Below, piece after piece: positions 37,141-49,362 of a DNA stretch of 64,000 bases. Location: positions 1,364,001 to 1,428,000 of the forward strand of contig JAGVVL010000017.1 of NCBI GenBank assembly GCA_018287875.1. Reading direction: 5' to 3'. The stretch's first letter is position 1, and each line of letters starts with the position of its first letter. This stretch comes from Nigrospora sphaerica. Lineage: Eukaryota > Ascomycota > Sordariomycetes > Amphisphaeriales > Apiosporaceae. A program made the position numbers and the translations under genes. The notes under the pieces are model-generated. The model was not told the DNA's origin. It worked only from the letters and a program-made list of their open reading frames with translations, and did no database searches.

Positions 37141-38898
37141 AAGGACTGGCGCCACGGCGTGGTCGTCAAGTTCAGTTGGCCCCGAGTCGTTCGGTGAGTC
37201 GTTCGGTTGCCTGTCTGAAGTCGCTGAAGTGGTCTGGCGCGGGATGGAAAGCCGTGGCGACCGGGGCAGTGACCAGTTTGGTCGTAGTGCGTGCGGGGAA
37301 AGAAACCACAGTTTATTGGAGAAACGCGGGCGTGGGTGGTGTTGATGCGGGGTTTTGGGTAAGTGCTAACCCAATACCGGGCGTGGATCCATGCGTGTGG
37401 GTTGGAGAACTTCAATCCCCATTGGCCCCCGCTAGGATCTGGCCATCTGGACTTTTCCGCCGCTAGAGGCGCGACGGGCGAGACACTTACTTCAATAGGC
37501 GAGAAAAGTTGACGGCCGAATCTACAGTGCTTGGCTTCCTGTCTCGCCCGCCCGCCTCCAAATACATCCTAAGCGAGTACGGGAGCAACGGCGACGCCGG
37601 TAGAGTCTCGGAGGAGGGAAGAAAGCCTTGAACCTTCACTCGCCCGCTGGGTAGAACATTTGGCACATGCGTGTGCATGTGATGTCAACGGCGACCTCCA
37701 GCGTCCACGCCTGGGCCACCGCCGGCAGTCACAAGGAGCAGATGGGGGGACCTCTTCTGGGCGCTACGATCCGCGATTTAGCGGCTTGTCATTGATGCTA
37801 AGGCGGAAATCCCGAGCCCGAGACCAGCCGCCGCACGTTGCCGTGCAGGACATGGATGTACAAGTATACGGAAGCGCGGTCACACTTTGAAGTTTGTTGG
37901 TGAAGACCGATAGGGACGTTTGGGTCTTAGTCCGCCTCTCAGGAGGTTGGCAAGTAATGGTTTTAAGCCATCGGGCATTTCTTGACGCGAAGCCGGTCAG
38001 CTGACTACCTACCTACAACCATGTGCTTCTTCGTAGGCAAGTCGCGGCGACGGCCCCCATGGGGGAGCCGGAGTTTGCCGTGCCTGCGGATACCTGCGGA
38101 GAGCAGACAAATGAGCAGAAAAAAGTCGATGGCCCGTAGCGGAGCCCGGGTTCTCGGACGTGGCTGACATGGAATCCCGCCCGCCTCGGCGCATTGCCCT
38201 GGCACGGCAAAGTCTACGTCGAATCACGTCACGCTGCCCCGGCCTCCCCCATTTCCCCAAGCCGCAGCTGCATCGCAGCCCCCTACTGACGGGGGACGGG
38301 GCGACTCTCTGGCTTCTCCAAGTGCCATCTCCATGAGACCGATCTGTCTCGCCCGTCCGTCCGTCCGCCGCGGAAAACAGGCCTCCCCGGAGGGTAGGAG
38401 AGGGAGGGCCGGAGCTCGAAACGAAAAATGCAAATTTCGCTCGTGATGGATCTGGTCCTCGGTCCCAGCGTCACAGGGGCCACAGGGGCCACAGGCTGGC
38501 TCCAATGGGGCTACACGTGGCCGTTCGAAACTACCACTCCGTATCTCCTTCCACGCTGAAAGACGCGCCTGGCCCTCCCCCCGATGCATTAGAACGTCAG
38601 TCCAGGCACGGCTGCTTCGCAAATGCGGAGGCCATCCCTGTCGGCCAGGATAAACATTTCGAGGCCGGCATCCTCTCCACCTCCACATCGGGGCCAGCCC
38701 CCGACTCTTCGCCCACATGGTCGCCCTCATCCTTCCCCGTCTCCCCGTACTTTCCTCCGATTGACCAGGGTCGACAGGGGGCGGAGCGGCGGCGAATGGC
38801 GTGGAGCCGTCACCATGATGTGCATTCCATGTGGGCAGACTGCAAGCCGGGCTTGTCGCCGACATGGAGGTTCGGCTCCCCGCCGTCCCAGGCAGGAA

Positions 38899-38904
38899 TA
38901 TAAG
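38899..38904 (+). promoter_or_regulatory. TATA box of the permease gene
   Basis: TATAAG, in the context GGAATATAAGCC, lies about 125 bases upstream of the permease ATG at 39026, a common spacing for inducible fungal genes. Confidence 0.5.
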
Positions 38905-39025
38905 CCATCCGTGGTCCTGCGTATCTCTCACCTTGGGAAAACCTGTGTGCCCGTCTGTCCTTCGCCCCAGGACCTAGACTGCTTGTCGCTGCTCCCAGCC
39001 CGACCTCCTCACCACGGCCTCCAAC

Positions 39026-40739
39026 ATGGATGACAAGCCTGAAGTGTCGACCCTCGACGAGAAACATGGCGCCGAGGTACGCGAAGTCAATGCGGCCTCG
39101 GTCGCCCTGGCTGCTGCTGTCGCCGAACAGAAGCCCAGCCTCTGGTCCCCCAACATGCGCCGCCTTTACTTGATCATGGGCGTTGGCTACCTCGTCTCGA
39201 CCATGAACGGCTTCGACAGCTCGCTGATGAGTGGCATTAACGCCATGGACTACTACCACAAGACTTTCGGACTCAAGGGAGAAGGAAGCACCACGGGCAT
39301 CATCTTCATCATCTACCAACTGGGACAGATTGCCAGTTTCCCCTGTGAGTTTCAACCCCTTCTGCGGCCAGTGCCGGATGTGCGCTGACGGGCAAAGTCT
39401 GTGGTCTATTCGCCGACGGACTTGGCCGTCGTTGGTGTATTTTCATCGGCTGCGTCATCGTCATCGTCGGAACCGCCATCCAAACTACAGCGAACCACAT
39501 GGGCCAGTTCATCGGCGGACGCTTCGTCTTGGGCTTCGGTGCGTCCATCGCCTCGGCCGCCGCTCCGGCCTACACGGTCGAGCTCGCCCACCCTGCGTAC
39601 CGCGGTCTCATGGCCGGCAGCTACAACAACCTCTGGTGGATGGGAAACATCCTTGCCGGATGGGCGACGTACGGCGCCAACTACCACGTCAAGAACAGCT
39701 GGGCCTGGCGTATCCCCACCGTCGTGCAGGCTGTCCTCCCGGGCATCGTCGCGTGCTGCGTCATGTTCTTCCCCGAGTCCCCCCGCTGTGAGTTGGCCTG
39801 ATCTGCCCCGGGCTGCCTCGGCTCCGACACGCTGACACAAGCTCCGCAGGGTTGATCCACAAGGATCGTGCCGACGAGGCGCTCGCCATTCTTGCCAAGT
39901 ACCACGGCGACGGGGACGTCAATTCTCCCCTGGTGCAGCTCCAGTACCGAGAAATCATGGAGGACCGTGCCAGCAACCCAACCGACAACCACTGGTGGGA
40001 CTACCGAGAGCTGTTCAACACCCGCGCCGCCCGATACCGTATCGCCATGGTGATCGCCATGGCCTTCTTTGGGCAATGGAGCGGCAACAACGTTGTGAGC
40101 TATTTCATGCCCAACATGGTCGCGGCCGCTGGCATCACCGACACGAACAAGAAGCTTCTGATCAACGCCATCAACCCCATCTTCTCGCTCATCGCTGCCG
40201 TGTACGGTGCGACGTTGCTCGACAAGCTCGGAAGGCGGACCATGCTGATGGCAGGCCTGACCGGCGGCTTGTTCAGTTACGTCATGCTCACCGCCTTTAC
40301 CGCCAGGTCGGCGGACAACCCGAACCTCGCGTACGGCACCATCGTGTCCATCTACCTGTTCGGCATCTTCTTCTCGTGGGGCTTCACTCCCCTGCAGACC
40401 CTGTACTGCGTCGAGGTGCTTGGCAACCGAAGCCGCGCCAAGGGCTCCGGTCTTAACTTCCTGTTCCTCAATATTGCCATGGTCGTCAACACGTACGGCA
40501 TCAGTGTGGGAATGGAGGCCATCGGCTGGAAGCTGTACTTGGTCTACATTGGTTGGATCTGCGTGGAGTTGGTCGTTATCTACTTCTTCTTCGTCGAGAC
40601 AGCCGGCAAGACGCTGGAGGAGATGAGTGAGATCTTCGAGGCCCCCAACCCCAGGAAGGCCAGCACAAGGAAGTTCAAAGTAAGCGTCGACAACGAGGGC
40701 CGCACCGTTGGCATTGAGGAGAAGTCCAACTATGTTTGA
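39026..40739 (+). CDS. Lactose-permease-like MFS sugar porter
   Basis: Plasma-membrane proton-sugar symporter. Exons 39026-39344, 39398-39787 and 39850-40739 (introns 53 and 62 nt) encode 532 aa with 12 predicted helices. The sugar-porter motifs are visible: the TM1 region VGYLVSTMNGFDSSLMSG, DGLGRRW between TM2 and TM3, GRFVLGFG, PESPRWL across the second intron, DKLGRRTMLMAG in the second half, and VETAGKTLEEM after TM12. The N-terminal ~45 residues are hydrophilic and cytosolic. Its divergent position next to the GH2 beta-galactosidase, as with lacpA and bgaD in Aspergillus, makes lactose or another beta-galactoside the likely substrate. The class (sugar porter) is certain; the substrate is inference from context. 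Confidence 0.95.
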
Positions 40740-41726
40740 GCCAGGCTTCAGCTGGCCACACAAAATAGTGGTAACAAAAGGCACCTAGGCCAGCCGGAAC
40801 GGTTGAAGTTATGTAATAGATCAGTGATATATCAACCAGCTCTGGATACCGCCGTTCCATTCGCTTTTCGCCTGCCTCGTGGGTTGCCAGCGTTGCTGCG
40901 AGGGGGGGCTTGCGCACGGCGCCTCCAGTCCCGGTGCGTGAAGCCATCACGTTGACGGCCGACAAGATCAGACCACGGCTATCACGTGTCCGCCTGCGCT
41001 CGTCCAACTCTTTGGCCACGCAAGAAGCTGGCCTGGAATCTCTCCGTCCGATGTAAGGGGATCGTATTCGTGCGGCAAACTCACGCGCCAGTCCGCCCGC
41101 GACGGAGCACAAAGCTAAAGAGCGGGTGTCGAACTGCCGCGGTCGTCTAGTGCCCGCGGGCCCTCCGAGGAGACGTTGGGCATGAGTCGGAATCCGCGCC
41201 GAAGAGTCGGCGCAAGGAACAGTCGGGGGGCAAGGCCCCATGTCGGCAGCCGGTCAAAAGGGCGAGGCCAACGGATATGGGACGAACTGAGGAACCAGTC
41301 GTCTGACTATTGGGCGATTGGCTTCGCTGGCTGCTTCACTCCTGCCGTGAAAGTAGTGGAAGGAAGGGAAAGGAAGAAAAGGGCAAGACGAAGAAAGCCG
41401 CTCGAAGCTCGGAACGCTTCGAGGCCGACGCTATCGCCCTTCTGCTGCAGATGTGACGGCAGAACCCCATGGACACTCGGTCCGAACCTTTAGCCCTTCG
41501 TCGTCCATAGTATAGGCATTTCATGTCCGATGCCCCGTAATCCCCTGTTCAGTAGTATGCAACCTTCTTGTCGCGACTCTTGTCGTTATGAAATGTGCCG
41601 AGACCCAGCCGTGATGGGCGACGTAGCCTGCTACCACGTACGTCTATACGTAGGTGACCACTACACCTACCGATAAACCCCTGAACTTCCATTAACGTTA
41701 AGGCACATCTCTTGAAAGAAGCACCC
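40740..41726. other. Intergenic region downstream of the permease
   Basis: About 1 kb with no supportable gene. ACGTA-rich short palindromes occur near 41634-41652. The last ~100 bases form the presumed leader of the TM protein at 41727. Confidence 0.5.
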
Positions 41727-42482
41727 ATGGCTGAAGACGCATCCGCCCCCGGTCATCGTCTGTCCCGCGTCGCTTACGTCAAGAGCAACGTATCGAACCC
41801 CATGTCCGTTCCGACAACGGCGTCGGCACCGGAGCCGCCGGAACCAAGCCACACGGAATTCTCGGCTGCGGTTGCCCCACCCTCGGGCCACGAGGGTCTC
41901 AACCCCGGCGTGGTCGCTGGGTTAGCCATCGGGCTGGCTTTGGGTATCCTTCTCCTCGCGGCCACGATATGTGTCGGGTACCGGAGCCAGCAGCGGCGCC
42001 GCGACAGCCACACGGACGGCCGGAGGTCTCTTGGCAAGCCCTCGGGGGAGGGCCCGATAGAGACGGATAAGTCCCCTCTGGTCCATGTTTCCAGGACACC
42101 GCATTTCGGGCCGTGCTCCAAGCTGGCCCGGCCGAGCTGGACGATGGACCGGAACGCCTCTCACCTCAGCCAAAGTGCCAAGCCCAGGCCTTCAGCGGCG
42201 CCCCCTCGTCCGAAGCGACTCACCGTCCCCAGCATTGTGGGGAGAGACATGCAGAGCCCGTCCGAAGGCAGTTTCTTGCGCTCGCCGCGCCGGCCGTGTA
42301 GCATAACTTCGGCCGCGTCCATCCAAATTCCGCAACCATTGCGCGTCTACCGGCCTCCCACCCCGTACTATTTCAACTTCAAGACGTACAAGCCCCGCTA
42401 CGGCATCGACCCCTTCACTGTGAGCAAGCTCGAGGGGTCCGACCTCGGGACGCACAATACGTATGAGGTGATGGAGGTGTGA
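41727..42482 (+). CDS. Single-pass membrane protein, uncharacterised
   Basis: An intronless frame of 251 aa starts at an ATG in a strong context (CACCCATGG). An N-terminal ~60-residue Ser/Thr/Pro-rich segment is followed by one transmembrane helix (VVAGLAIGLALGILLLAATI, preceded by GLNPG). A basic stop-transfer sequence RSQQRRR comes next, then a long Ser/Pro/Arg-rich tail ending in PYYFNFKTYKPRYGIDPF. The layout (short mucin-like part, TM, basic cytosolic tail) is common among fungal surface sensor-like proteins, but there is no WSC domain and no clear signal peptide. It could also be the last exon of a longer gene. I do not recognise a family. Confidence 0.55.
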   Translation: MAEDASAPGHRLSRVAYVKSNVSNPMSVPTTASAPEPPEPSHTEFSAAVAPPSGHEGLNPGVVAGLAIGLALGILLLAATICVGYRSQQRRRDSHTDGRRSLGKPSGEGPIETDKSPLVHVSRTPHFGPCSKLARPSWTMDRNASHLSQSAKPRPSAAPPRPKRLTVPSIVGRDMQSPSEGSFLRSPRRPCSITSAASIQIPQPLRVYRPPTPYYFNFKTYKPRYGIDPFTVSKLEGSDLGTHNTYEVMEV

Positions 42483-43465
42483 TATTTCATTGTCCCCAAA
42501 TGGTCTCACCGGCAGGGGGGCGGTTGCGATGGTATGGCTCAGTAGAATGTCGAAGCAGACACTCGCTCTTCCAAATTATAACACCTTCTAACACACCTTG
42601 ATCAAACTTTTTTGTCTTGCCGCCTTTCCTGTAGTTTCGGCAGCAGCCTACCCAGGACTGCCGGGCATAGGTTCGGCTTTTGGGGAATGGCTATCCGAGA
42701 CGATGAGGAATATACACGCCGAAAAGCTTGGCTGCAATGCAATGCTTTGAACGCACGACCATGAGTCCTCCACAGCCGTAGCTTTGGCGAGGCATGATCA
42801 GACGGACGCCTTGGTAGGCCGAGTGAGGCGACATCAGTCGACTGCAGGTAACAGAAGCAGTCGTTCCAGGGCCGCATCTGCTCGATGCTTACGAGCTGTA
42901 GTGGGTATTGCTTCTTGCGTTAGAGGGCACGAGGCCGGAGGCGAATTACCCGCTCCTCTGTATTCATGGCACGGTGCTGAGGATTCGCTTGGCTCTTTGG
43001 CGACGGAATTGACTCGACGGTGGCAACAAGGAGCTGGGAGGCTTAAGCTTAAGGTGCCGGATTGTCCCATCAAGATCTCGCCGGACCTGAGACAAGGCGT
43101 GATAAGTAACGCTCGGATGCCCTTTAGACTCGGCGGGACGCATTTCTGATGCCCCGTCTAGGTTGCAACGGGCACAGTCGCCGACGAGCCGCACACCCAA
43201 CGGCCTTGCGAGGTCCTTACGGCTCTGTCCCGCATCGTCCGCCACCCAAAGGACACAGGGAGAATAGCGCCAGACGTCGGCTCGTAAGGGCCAGCCTTAT
43301 TTTGAAGCAGTATATACTCCGGCACCGCCGTGTTACTTCGAGGAGCTGCCTTTCCGGTCGCTTAACGCGCTCTTATCACGGACCTGGAGGGCGCGCCACT
43401 GCTCCCATCCCTTCCCGTTCCGCCACTGGGCTCGCACCGTCCCGGCACCAGCGTCTCCCGCCGAG
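42483..43465. other. Intergenic region upstream of the CFEM gene
   Basis: About 1 kb without a supportable gene. The TATA box of the CFEM gene is at 43311-43316, and the last ~70 bases before the ATG are C/T-rich. Confidence 0.5.
43311..43316 (+). promoter_or_regulatory. TATA box of the CFEM gene
   Basis: TATATA in the context GCAGTATATACTCC lies 155 bases upstream of the ATG at 43466. Confidence 0.55.
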
Positions 43466-44347
43466 ATGAAGACGGGAACCATCATACTGGCCCTGGGAGG
43501 CGCCAGCCTGGTGTTGGCCGACCTCGTGGCCGACCTGGTGCGGGTGCCTACCTGTCCCAAGTACTGCTACGCCGTCACCGCCGGCTTCCTGGGCTGTGAC
43601 TACCGTGATTTCGGCTGTGTTTGCAAGCAAAGCCGCAATCTGATCTACTACGCCGTGCCCTGTGTGACCGAAGTGTGCGTCGAGGACAGTGCCGCGCGTA
43701 AGGCCACCTCCAGACACGACCCCAGCAGCCCGGGCATCCTCTTCCCGAGCCGAGCCCAGGGATACACTGGCTTTCCCGGAGCCCTCCGTTCAGTCGCTGA
43801 CTTGCCCCCTTTTGCCAGTGTCACTGGACGCCCTGCAGTCCGTCTGTACCGACGCCAAGGCCTCGCCGCCGCCATCCGACGACGAGTTCTCCTCGGCTTC
43901 CACCGTCATCGCGCTGGCGCTGGACGACCAGGCCACGGCGAACTACTCGTACTCAGTCCACGGCGGCGAGCGCACCACCATCGCCGGCACCACCATCACG
44001 AGCGAATCCGTCGTGCGTACCGTGGTAAGAAAATACTCTCTGGTTTTCTTTACTTCCCCCTATCCGGTACCGGTCCTGGACTCCGTACCGGCCCCCGTTA
44101 TTCTCGGACAACGTCGCGTCGGCTGAAGGCCACTCCGACCTGTGCCTGACGAATCCCCGATCCTGGAGCCTACTGACCCCGAGTGTAACAGGCGCCATTA
44201 ACCATTCAAGCCCCGCAGGCTGTCGTTACGCTGGGCTCGGCGGGCGACGTAGCTGATGACGGTATGCCCAACATAAACATAGGCGAGCGGATCGAAGTCG
44301 GAATCGTCATACTGGGATGCGTCGCGCTCGCTGGATTGGTGCTATGA
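43466..44347 (+). CDS. CFEM-domain surface protein with C-terminal hydrophobic anchor
   Basis: Exons 43466-43697, 43819-44024 and 44192-44347 (introns 121 and 167 nt) encode 197 aa. Signal peptide MKTGTIILALGGASLVLA. The CFEM domain has all eight cysteines at residues 30, 34, 44, 51, 53, 66, 71 and 87. The characteristic spacing is CPKYC, GCDYRDFGCVC and PCVTEVC; the last Cys is supplied by exon 2, which supports the splice. An acidic residue (Asp48) sits three residues before Cys51, where CFEM proteins place their haem-iron ligand. A Ser/Thr-containing stretch follows, and the protein ends in a hydrophobic run (VGIVILGCVALAGLVL) suited to GPI attachment or a membrane helix. CFEM proteins act in haem/iron uptake, wall structure or host interaction; which applies here is unknown. 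Exon 3 has a second in-frame acceptor 27 bases downstream. Confidence 0.88.
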
Positions 44348-45380
44348 GCGTCGATGCGGGGGCCCCGCCAGAATGGGTCATAAATCCAATATCATCGTGT
44401 TCAAACCTGCGACTGCTCGGTCTCTTGAGATGTACCTCGCGTTGAAACATTGCCTGCGGGGTCAATGTCCTACTCGAACTGCAAAGGTAAGAATTGTTGT
44501 TTGCCTTTGAGCCTAGAGGGCCATGTGCGGGCCACATTTTCGCCTATTTGTCCCGTCAGCTACGTAAAGGGGGCCAACCTGAAATACACACATAGGAAAG
44601 ACGAGTCAGACAAAGATATGCTTCTGCCATTGCATAGGCCATCTTGCCGGGATGTCGTAGCTATCGATATACGCCAAGAGCTATGGAGTGGCTGGCGGAG
44701 AGGAAAGGTCAACATTGCGTCTAATCGCAAGCAAGCAATCGACTTTTCGCCCAAACTCGTGAGATTTTGGACATTGGTTTCATTAATGCAACTCATTGCT
44801 CTTATAGCTCGTACAAGCCGGAGTCTTTTACCCAAACGTTCATCACAGCCTGCATCTGTGCTTGAGTGATCAACCGGTTCCGATTTGGGTGCGCAAGGCA
44901 GTATCCCAACTTGCTAACTTATACTAGTTGAAAGCAGGTTGGTGTGTTGCTATGTCGCAGTATCCAGAAAGCGTTGATGCCGTGTGCGATTATCTGGGCG
45001 CATTCCGCTGTTTTTTTTTTCCCTTTTTTTTTGTTCGCCTTCAACTTTTTTCCTGCCTGTCATGTTTCTAGCCGCTCCGAACCAGGGTTGAGGCATCGTG
45101 GCTGGCCTGCTTTGCCACGTGTTGTGGGCACCTGGCCGCTTTCGTCAACAAAGGGTATATTTGAAGGTCTATAGAGGTGGTCTTAGAACAAGGCGGTGGT
45201 GCCGTCACCGAGGGCTTTATACGAGGTTCCGTCTTGCGCCTCGAAGACTTCCCCATTGCCCCTGAAGAAGTTTTACACCTTCGAGCCTGCCACGACGGAC
45301 CCCCTCTGCATGAGACTCTCCTTTGCGGTTTGTAACCTCTCGGACGCGTTTCCCGGCACGACTACTTCCCCCTGTCTAAT

Positions 45381-45646
45381 ATGTCCTACGCTGCCTCGCC
45401 CGCGTCGCCCCCGCACGTGCCGTGCATCCCGGCCCTCACACGCTCCAGGAGATGAACGTTATCCAAGGAGAGTGGGTGCTGCTGCAGCCGAAGCTGGACG
45501 GTATTCTTCGCGACAGGGACCAGGCGGAGAACGCCAGGTACACCGCCACTGACGCGGTGCTGAAGATGCCAGAGGCCATGCCTTCCATCGACGTCGTAGT
45601 TGTGCCTAATTGGGATTTAGACGAGGCAACGAAGCATCGCCTCTAA
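45381..45646 (+). pseudogene. Possible frameshifted remnant of a small gene
   Basis: An ATG at 45381 opens MSYAASPASPPHVPCIPALT and stops after 24 codons. The overlapping +1 frame continues as a coding-like sequence (LQEMNVIQGEWVLLQPKL, then DGILRDRDQAENARYTATDA) to a stop at 45646. Together they read like one small protein broken by a single frameshift, with G/C-rich third positions. No family is recognised. A short genuine protein starting at the ATG at 45452 (64 aa) is the alternative. Confidence 0.33.
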
Positions 45647-48600
45647 AGTGCCATGGAGGCCGTTCTTGATGCCGAACTCAGTAAGCGTACTTTTGATGGT
45701 GTACCGAGACAGCAAGGCGCCCACGTCGTTGGGCACCACTTTGGACCAGCGAAGCCCCTGAGAGGTTGCACAGACAACGCCATGAGTATCATCATGTTCA
45801 GGTAGCACCAGGCGTTACCCGAACGGCGGTGAACATGCTTTGGCGTGGTCGATGCGTAGGAGAGCGATATGTGGCCGTACTCACCAGCCCATAAATGCTG
45901 CCGGGCTAGAAGCCATCAGAAACTAGAAGGACTGTTCCGGGTTTCAAGCTGACGCTAGAAGCCGTTGGATGAAGTAGAAAAAAAAAGAAGGAACCGCATC
46001 TTCCGTTGGTCGCCAGTACTCCGGCAGAGGTCGATCGTAATTTGTACTAGCTTCATGGCGACATGCCGATCTTGTGTGTATTTGCACCGATGAAGACCGA
46101 GACATGGTTCCACTGTACCGGTGCTGTGTAACCGGATCGCACCACGCGGGGCAGCGGGTCCGGGGTAAAAATAAGAAAGGGGGGTCCTACGTGAACCAAC
46201 TGGCGGCGTATTAACCCTCGTTTGCCAACTGATATGGGCAAACTTGAAGCAATGGGCCGGACTGTCGCGAGGAGACGGTCTCGGACGACTCGGGTGCCGG
46301 TACGACGAACCGACCGGTGGCGCCCTTGTCCTGACACCGAGCAGGGGGCGCCGAACTCATGGAAGGACGAAGGAGGAATTCTGCCCGTTCGTTGGAGTTC
46401 GTCGGCTATCTACCGAGGCACGATGAGATGAGAAACCCGGCTTCGCGTAGTAGCGCATAAGACGCCGTAGCATCCGAAGTGAATGGCAGACCCGGCAAAC
46501 TGAAATCGCTATGCGTGCTGGAATGAAGCCCTTCCTGGTGAGCCGCCCTAAGGACCCGAGATCCCACGTTTTTTCTCTTTCGCTTTTTCTCTCGTTTCCG
46601 GCATTGGAAAACTCAAACACAGGCCGGTAACCCGGTCGTGGTCGTCTATCCGCGGGGACACGACAAGGGATCTCATTTCCGCCCATGCCCGTCCCTGGTT
46701 GTAGGAACGCCACCGGGGACGCTGGTCTGGCTTGTTCGTGCGAAGTGCATATACGGCATTTCCGTCATTCAGAGGGTTAGGGAGGCGGGCCTCGCCGCGC
46801 CTACCAGGGGCGATCGGGGCAAAACCCGTTTGGCGACAGTGCATACAACGCAGTGTGCATGCATTGCATCTGAGCAATGACACCAGCCCAAACCAGACAA
46901 GTATTCCGTGACCGGGCTTGTAGGGGCTGCCCTTGGCGAGGTGGAGGTGGGAGGTGGCGGTGGTGGTGATGGTGGCCGTTTTGCGACAATGCACGGCACG
47001 GGTAGGCCCTGCAGCCACGGCCCTTGGCATGTCCAGGGTTGCTGGTCGGAATGTACCCTAGTATAGATGTCAGTAAGTGGCTGCTTCATGTGATTTGCAT
47101 CTAGTTAATAGGGACGTAGGTGTAGGGATCAAGCGACCAGACGTGTAGAAGCTGGATATAACTTGCCTGGTGGATCGCCGTGGCCCTTTCAGCACGTCCG
47201 TCTACCTGTCGCTCGCGTATGCGCACGCCCAGTCTTGCCTACCTCAAGCCACCGAGTGCTATAGCCCTGCCGCCGCCGTCGCCCTCGGTTAAAAGAAGCT
47301 TCGTCTAGCCAGGAATCACGACGACCGCTGAAAGTCTAACCTGCAGGGCCGTCGCCCTATCAAAACGCTGACGAACCCCCGGCCCTTCTTGTGCCGAGCG
47401 TGGCTTTGTCGGCCACTGCGCTGGTTTTTAGAGGACGGGTGCAACATGTGCCATGGTCCAAGAGAGGGAGACTGACAGGCAGGAGGGTATATAAGCATGC
47501 ATCCATACTAGCTCGTATAGGTCAATGAAAGGGCCGAGATAGCACCCATAGCTGCATAAGCAGGTGTAGGAACATCGCGACTCTGCAACAGAGTTACATT
47601 ACAGGCATGGCTGGCGGCCGTGCTGGGTTGCACTGGGGATTGCGACAAAGTTCGGGCGAACCAAAAGCCTCCAGGTTCCAATGGGACGAATGACATCGCC
47701 ACGCGGTAACGGCGCACGACGCAACGGGGACACATTCTTCTTTTCTCCCCGTTTCCCACCCCCGGACTCTTCCCGTTCCGTCTTTGCTCGAGAAGGGTCG
47801 GGAGCAACGTGAGGCGGGACGCCGCACACCGGTCGCCTCCTGTCCGTACTGACTTGTGTCGCATTGAAAGCCGCATAGGGAAGAGAGTCTCCGCCGCGCA
47901 TCTTTCCGTCCACACGATGTGCCCAGGGCCACCCCAGGTAGACCCCGGGCACATGGTGATCCGTGGACACGATCTATTGTCAAAACATGGGCAACCACCT
48001 ATCAGCTCATCTGGAGAGGCCGGAAGGGTCAAGTCGTACAACGATGGACCCAGCTCGACTCCACGGGGCTGAACAAAAGGCCCACGGGATCGTCCAGAGC
48101 CCAACCTTTCGCTGCTCTTCAAGGTTTCCTAGCCTTAGCCATGAGATTATTGGGACTCCACGCGGCCAGGCCTGAAGCGCCAATCCCCGTCGTTTGCACC
48201 GCGGGGGGGAGGGGGCTAAACACCCCACGACGGTGCTGGAAGGGAAGCAGGAAAAACTGCCCCCCAAAGATGATGCATCATGCATCTATGACCCGAGCCA
48301 AGGAACAAAGAGGCAAAGCTGTCGCAGGCTGACGGAGTGTCGGCGTCGGCGCGTCGCATTTCCCCTTTCCCGGTCAGGACGTGCCTCCGCCGCTGTTGAC
48401 ACCATCCTGATTCGCTGCCTTCGGCCAATCGTCTCAGCCTGTGACAGGACGAGGCGAGTAGTAGCAGTACGTAGTACCTGGCCGTCGCTTGTCGTAGGGA
48501 AGAAGACCGGAGCCGGGGCACCGGCACGTAGGCCCCCTTCCTGGGAGGGGGGTCTGCGTACCGTAGCAATTGGAGAGGTAGGTAGTACTCGGACTGCAGC

Positions 48601-49320
48601 ATCGGGGGGTTTCCGCAGGCACAGGGCACGGGCAACCGCCGGATCGGAAACAAAGCGCCTGTGGTGGAGGAGAAGGAGGACGAGGATGACGAAGAGGGCG
48701 CGCGAGGAGGGGCGCGCGTGGAGTATTGAAGAGCGTGATCAATCGTTGATGATGACCTACATCGCGTTACGTATGTACGAAGCACGATCCAATGGGTACA
48801 TGTAGCCTTGGGTCTATTGGCGCTTGCCTCTTTGCAAAAGTAGAGAAGACAACCATAGCACTAGGCGCTCGGAGAGCAAAGGCCGAGCCGGGGCGCCAAC
48901 ACCGACCGTCAGTAGAACAAAGGCTGGAACGTCCATGGAACGGGCTATCGGCTATCCAACGTCCGGCACCCAACGTTCTAGGTAGTACTACGTACATGGC
49001 AGTTGGCCTACCTACCGGAATGTACTCGTCGGTACGTAAGCAGGAATTACCGTTTTCACTTGCACATGCCCAGCACTACGATTCACGGTAGACGCTGTAT
49101 TCGTACCAGGAAGACCCCTGCTTTTCCCCTGGGCCGTGACCGTCGCCCAACAGCACGCGACGATCGTGTGGTTCTACCCAGTTTTGGCATCGGCCTGTCA
49201 AGCAATCCCGGGCCACCAACGTGTGCATCTGCCGGCTCACCCGTTTCACGTTGCGGTTGCATCCGCCCGCACCCGTGAGTTGGCCGGGCCGGTGGAGCAG
49301 AAAGAGGGAGGGAATGAGGG

Positions 49321-49322
<2 letters not shown>

Positions 49323-49358
<36 letters not shown>
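49323..49358. repeat. (GA)18 dinucleotide microsatellite
   Basis: Eighteen uninterrupted GA units in intergenic DNA. Confidence 0.97.

Positions 49359-49362
<4 letters not shown>

Larger units (their letters stand above)
36864..39025. promoter_or_regulatory. Shared divergent promoter of beta-galactosidase and permease
   Basis: 2.16 kb separate the two start codons and contain no supportable gene. Visible elements are a 10-bp tandem repeat at 37101-37140, a TACC repeat at 38004-38016, and two CreA-like hexamers (SYGGRG) on the same strand at 38068-38073 and 38096-38101. There is also a TATA box 125 bases upstream of the permease ATG. In Aspergillus nidulans the comparable lacpA-bgaD intergenic region mediates joint lactose induction and CreA repression; that the same applies here is inference. 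CreA-type hexamers occur often by chance. Confidence 0.6.

Noticed and set aside
38224..38931. 235-codon minus-strand frame in the divergent lac promoter
   Set aside because: It overlaps the permease TATA box, lacks any domain, and has random-like composition.
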